DNA from: Sphagnum magellanicum
Lineage: Eukaryota > Streptophyta > Sphagnopsida > Sphagnales > Sphagnaceae
NCBI GenBank assembly: GCA_021904315.1
Contig: CM038925.1
Coordinates: 16,308,501-16,372,500, forward strand
DNA: 64,000 bases
Direction of reading: 5' to 3'
The position numbers and the translations under genes were made by a program. Below are positions 61,806-64,000 of this stretch, piece after piece (positions within the stretch are counted from its first letter, which is position 1; each line of letters begins with the position of its first letter). The notes below the pieces were generated by a model. That model was not told where the DNA came from and searched no databases. It worked only from the letters and a program-made list of their open reading frames with translations.

Positions 61806-62548
61806 CAGTGAACCATCACCCAGCAGTGCATGATGAAGGATGAACAGTAAGTGGTTAGGAAACAGTTTTCTGTTGAGTTCCAGTTCCCTAGCTAACCATG
61901 GTGGTTAGCTCGGTTGCTTTTTTTTTAAACCTACCTACTAATAGCCCACAAGCAGGTTGTTAGTAGGTAGGGAATAAAAGCAGCCCTTATACCTATGTAT
62001 AAACCATTTACTTACGTTGTAGTTACCTATTTTCTTACCTATCTATCTACCTATATATGAGACCTATTTCGTACAAAATTGGTTACCAAGGTGAAACCAA
62101 ATATTAACTCAGTTGAGGTTCATCCACAACTGAGTAATAATGGGCATCCAATGGATGGTGCACTGGTGGGTGCAGGTTCACTGTGGCCCACTTTGGCACA
62201 GCCAGAGTGAATTTGCACCCATTGGTGCACCATGAAGGATGAATGGTATGCGGTCAAAAAAACAGTTTTCTGTTGGGTTCCAGTTCCCTAGCTAACTATG
62301 GTGGTTAGTCCAGTTGCTTTCTTTTCCTACTTACCTACTCACTTGAAGTTCCCTTAAGAGTTGTTAGTAAGTAGTAGATACATACTCATGCACTCTTCTT
62401 ACCTAGTTGTCACCTATTTTCCTACCTATACAAGTATAGGATTTACTTCTTACACAATTGATTACCAAGGTGAAACCAAACATTAACTTAGGTGAGGTTC
62501 ATCCACAACTGAGTCATAATGAGCATCTGGTGGATGATGGACTTTGCT
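61806..62548 (+). repeat. ~400 bp tandem duplication
   Basis: Two units, about 61806-62205 and 62206-62548, share GAAGGATGAA, CAGTTTTCTGTTG(A/G)GTTCCAG, TTCCCTAGCTAAC(C/T)ATGG, a CCTAC-rich middle, TTACCAAGGTGAAACCAAA and GGTTCATCCACAACTGAGT in the same order. GAAGGATGAA occurs at 61834 and 62233 (offset 399). The units differ by many substitutions. The class is unknown and no coding frame is shared. Confidence 0.85.
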
Positions 62549-62935
62549 CGTTCAAACTAGTTCAAACTAGTGTTGGGTGGTTATTAGAGAAGAAGCAAAA
62601 ACCAGCACGGAATTGACACTGCTTGTCACCACGAAAACCAACAAGTATTACATTTGGTGATACTTGGGATGAGAAATGGCTTTTTCAAAGAACCTTTAAA
62701 AAGTTGACGTCCAAGTAAGGTGTTGGATTTAGGGTTACTTTACTTGCTTTGCTTCACTCAAGTGCCATCTCTAAGTACTTGCTTTTGTCTACTTTGTTTT
62801 GTTTCACTCGTTTAGTTGCATCAACTTGTACTTCTCCCCCTCTTGCTTCTATGCAAGTCTTGGAATTATTGAAACATCCACAACCTTCATCAAACTTTTG
62901 CAAAAAACAACTGGTAAGTACTCTTTCATTTTTCT

Positions 62936-63000
62936 TTTGTTTATTTGTTTTGCATGTTTGTTTGTTTATTTTGCATGTTTATTTGTTTGTTTGTATGTCT
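62936..63000 (+). repeat. (TTTG)n-like low-complexity run
   Basis: This is a GTTT/TTTG-rich stretch with GCATG interruptions. ORFs of Phe, Cys and Leu here come from it. Confidence 0.8.
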
Positions 63001-63276
63001 TGCTTATTTGCATATGTTTTGTTGAACTTCATGTTTCTAGTTTGTTTGTGTTTGTATTCTTAGATTTTTTTCTGTGTTGATTTTTCTTTTTTTGTTGGAT
63101 GATGTTGGTTTTATGATTGTATGTTTTGTTTGTTTTGTTTTGAGATTAATAAAATTATTTTCATGTGATGTTGCGGAATATCAAATACATATGTTCTTTT
63201 ATTGGCATATAACATTTTTATTTCTTTGTATATTGTAATTCCACATTTTTTTGCATGATGGAAAGCGAAGAGAAAG

Positions 63277-63420
63277 ATGAATGACTTGTATTTCTCCACT
63301 TCTTTCTATAACAAAATTTGTGATGTTGATGAAATGGAACAATCATCTAAAAATAAAAATAGAATAATAGAAAATGAAACTTGGAATGATTTCATGAATG
63401 CAATGGTAATAGAAGAATAA
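63277..63420 (+). CDS. Small acidic ORF, unassigned
   Basis: The frame starts MNDLYFSTSFYNKICDVDEM and ends ENETWNDFMNAMVIEE before a TAA; downstream, in the same frame, it continues IREPKFEEFLNL before the next stop. The acidic content and the Trp suggest a coding origin, perhaps a decayed transposon gene, but I cannot name a family. The surrounding 63421-64000 shows nothing else except a CCTGGTGGCCACTAGGACTTGG phrase near 63965, related to those at 40709 and 40948. Confidence 0.25.
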   Translation: MNDLYFSTSFYNKICDVDEMEQSSKNKNRIIENETWNDFMNAMVIEE

Positions 63421-64000
63421 ATAAGGGAACCTAAATTTGAAGAATTTCTCAATTTGTAATTAAAAAGTAACATGGTTGTTAAAAAGTGAAAAGGAAAGAA
63501 TGAAAATTGTCCTTCAAAAATTACATGTTCAAATAATAGTTTAACAACCTCATTCTAGAAATTCTTTATGTTGGGCTTTCTTTCATGTAAATGATAATGC
63601 AAAGATGCATGGTGTTGTTTTTCAAATCATGAGGTATATATATTATGTTATAATAGTCCAATGAATGTTTTAAATCCAAGAACTAAATCAAGGAAATGAT
63701 TTATATCATATCTCAAAACCAATGTACTTACATGCGAATGTAGATTATTATATTATTGTAAAGAAATTTGAAAAGGCAATTACCAAAGGAAATTAGTATT
63801 ATTAAAATTTTAATATCAAATTTTTTTTGATATGAAAGATCTTCTTTTAAAAGATGATGTGCAACAACAATCACATATTTAATTAATTAGGACTTTACAA
63901 AAGTTCGAAAATGCAAAAACAAAATTTCCAATGTTATTTTTTGAATTTTTGAATTTATAAATGACCTGGTGGCCACTAGGACTTGGTTGTTAACAATAGG

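Noticed and set aside
1..64000. Endogenous virus, retroelement polymerase or Helitron helicase genes
   Set aside because: I found no reverse transcriptase YxDD block, integrase, CCHC zinc knuckle or helicase motif in the frames inspected.

Overview
This is AT-rich nuclear DNA from a land plant with a large, transposon-filled genome. The evidence is plant-type CACTA transposon ends, plant miniature inverted-repeat elements, transposase relics of plant type, and one intron-containing receptor-like kinase relic. A gymnosperm, fern or lycophyte seems more likely than a compact angiosperm, but that is an impression and not proof. I see no intact protein-coding gene, no rRNA or tRNA gene and no prokaryotic or viral gene. 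Nearly everything readable is transposon sequence, tandem repeat or pseudogene.

Layout. 0-5.5 kb: a CACTA right end at 634, the 5' piece of another CACTA element (to 3063, reversed), the N-terminal part of a hAT-like transposase relic (3064-4398, minus) and a ~90 bp repeat array. 8.2-12.25 kb: a CACTA-like element with a TACCTA-rich core. 14.3-17.1 kb: three copies of a family called R1 here, two of them head to head. 19-20.6 kb: a more balanced-composition island with exon-like ORFs. 21-27 kb: 154 bp, 79 bp and 63/126 bp tandem arrays. 27.2-28 kb: a fourth R1 copy. 28.7-30.67 kb: a CACTA 3' piece that abuts the C-terminal part of a hAT-like transposase (30671-32163, plus). 34-36 kb: two short inverted-repeat elements and a 43 bp array. 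36.25-47.17 kb: a long inverted repeat (arms ~1.63 kb) around a DUF7869-type transposon protein relic. 51.1-54.6 kb: a full-length relative of the CACTA family. 56.4-57.05 kb: a receptor-like kinase pseudogene. 58.7-60.7 kb: a second balanced-composition island with G-runs, C-runs and a telomere-motif hairpin. 61.8-62.55 kb: a ~400 bp duplication.

How the parts relate. The best observation is that the hAT-like relic at 3-4.4 kb and the one at 30.7-32.2 kb are complementary halves of one gene type. They are cut at the same codon by the two ends of one CACTA family, both with ATT next to the terminus, and they now lie ~27 kb apart in opposite orientation. The simplest reading is a CACTA insertion followed by a ~26 kb inversion with a breakpoint inside the element. 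The long inverted repeat and its bracketing repeats show a second large rearrangement. Family names come from recognising conserved motifs, without any database search.
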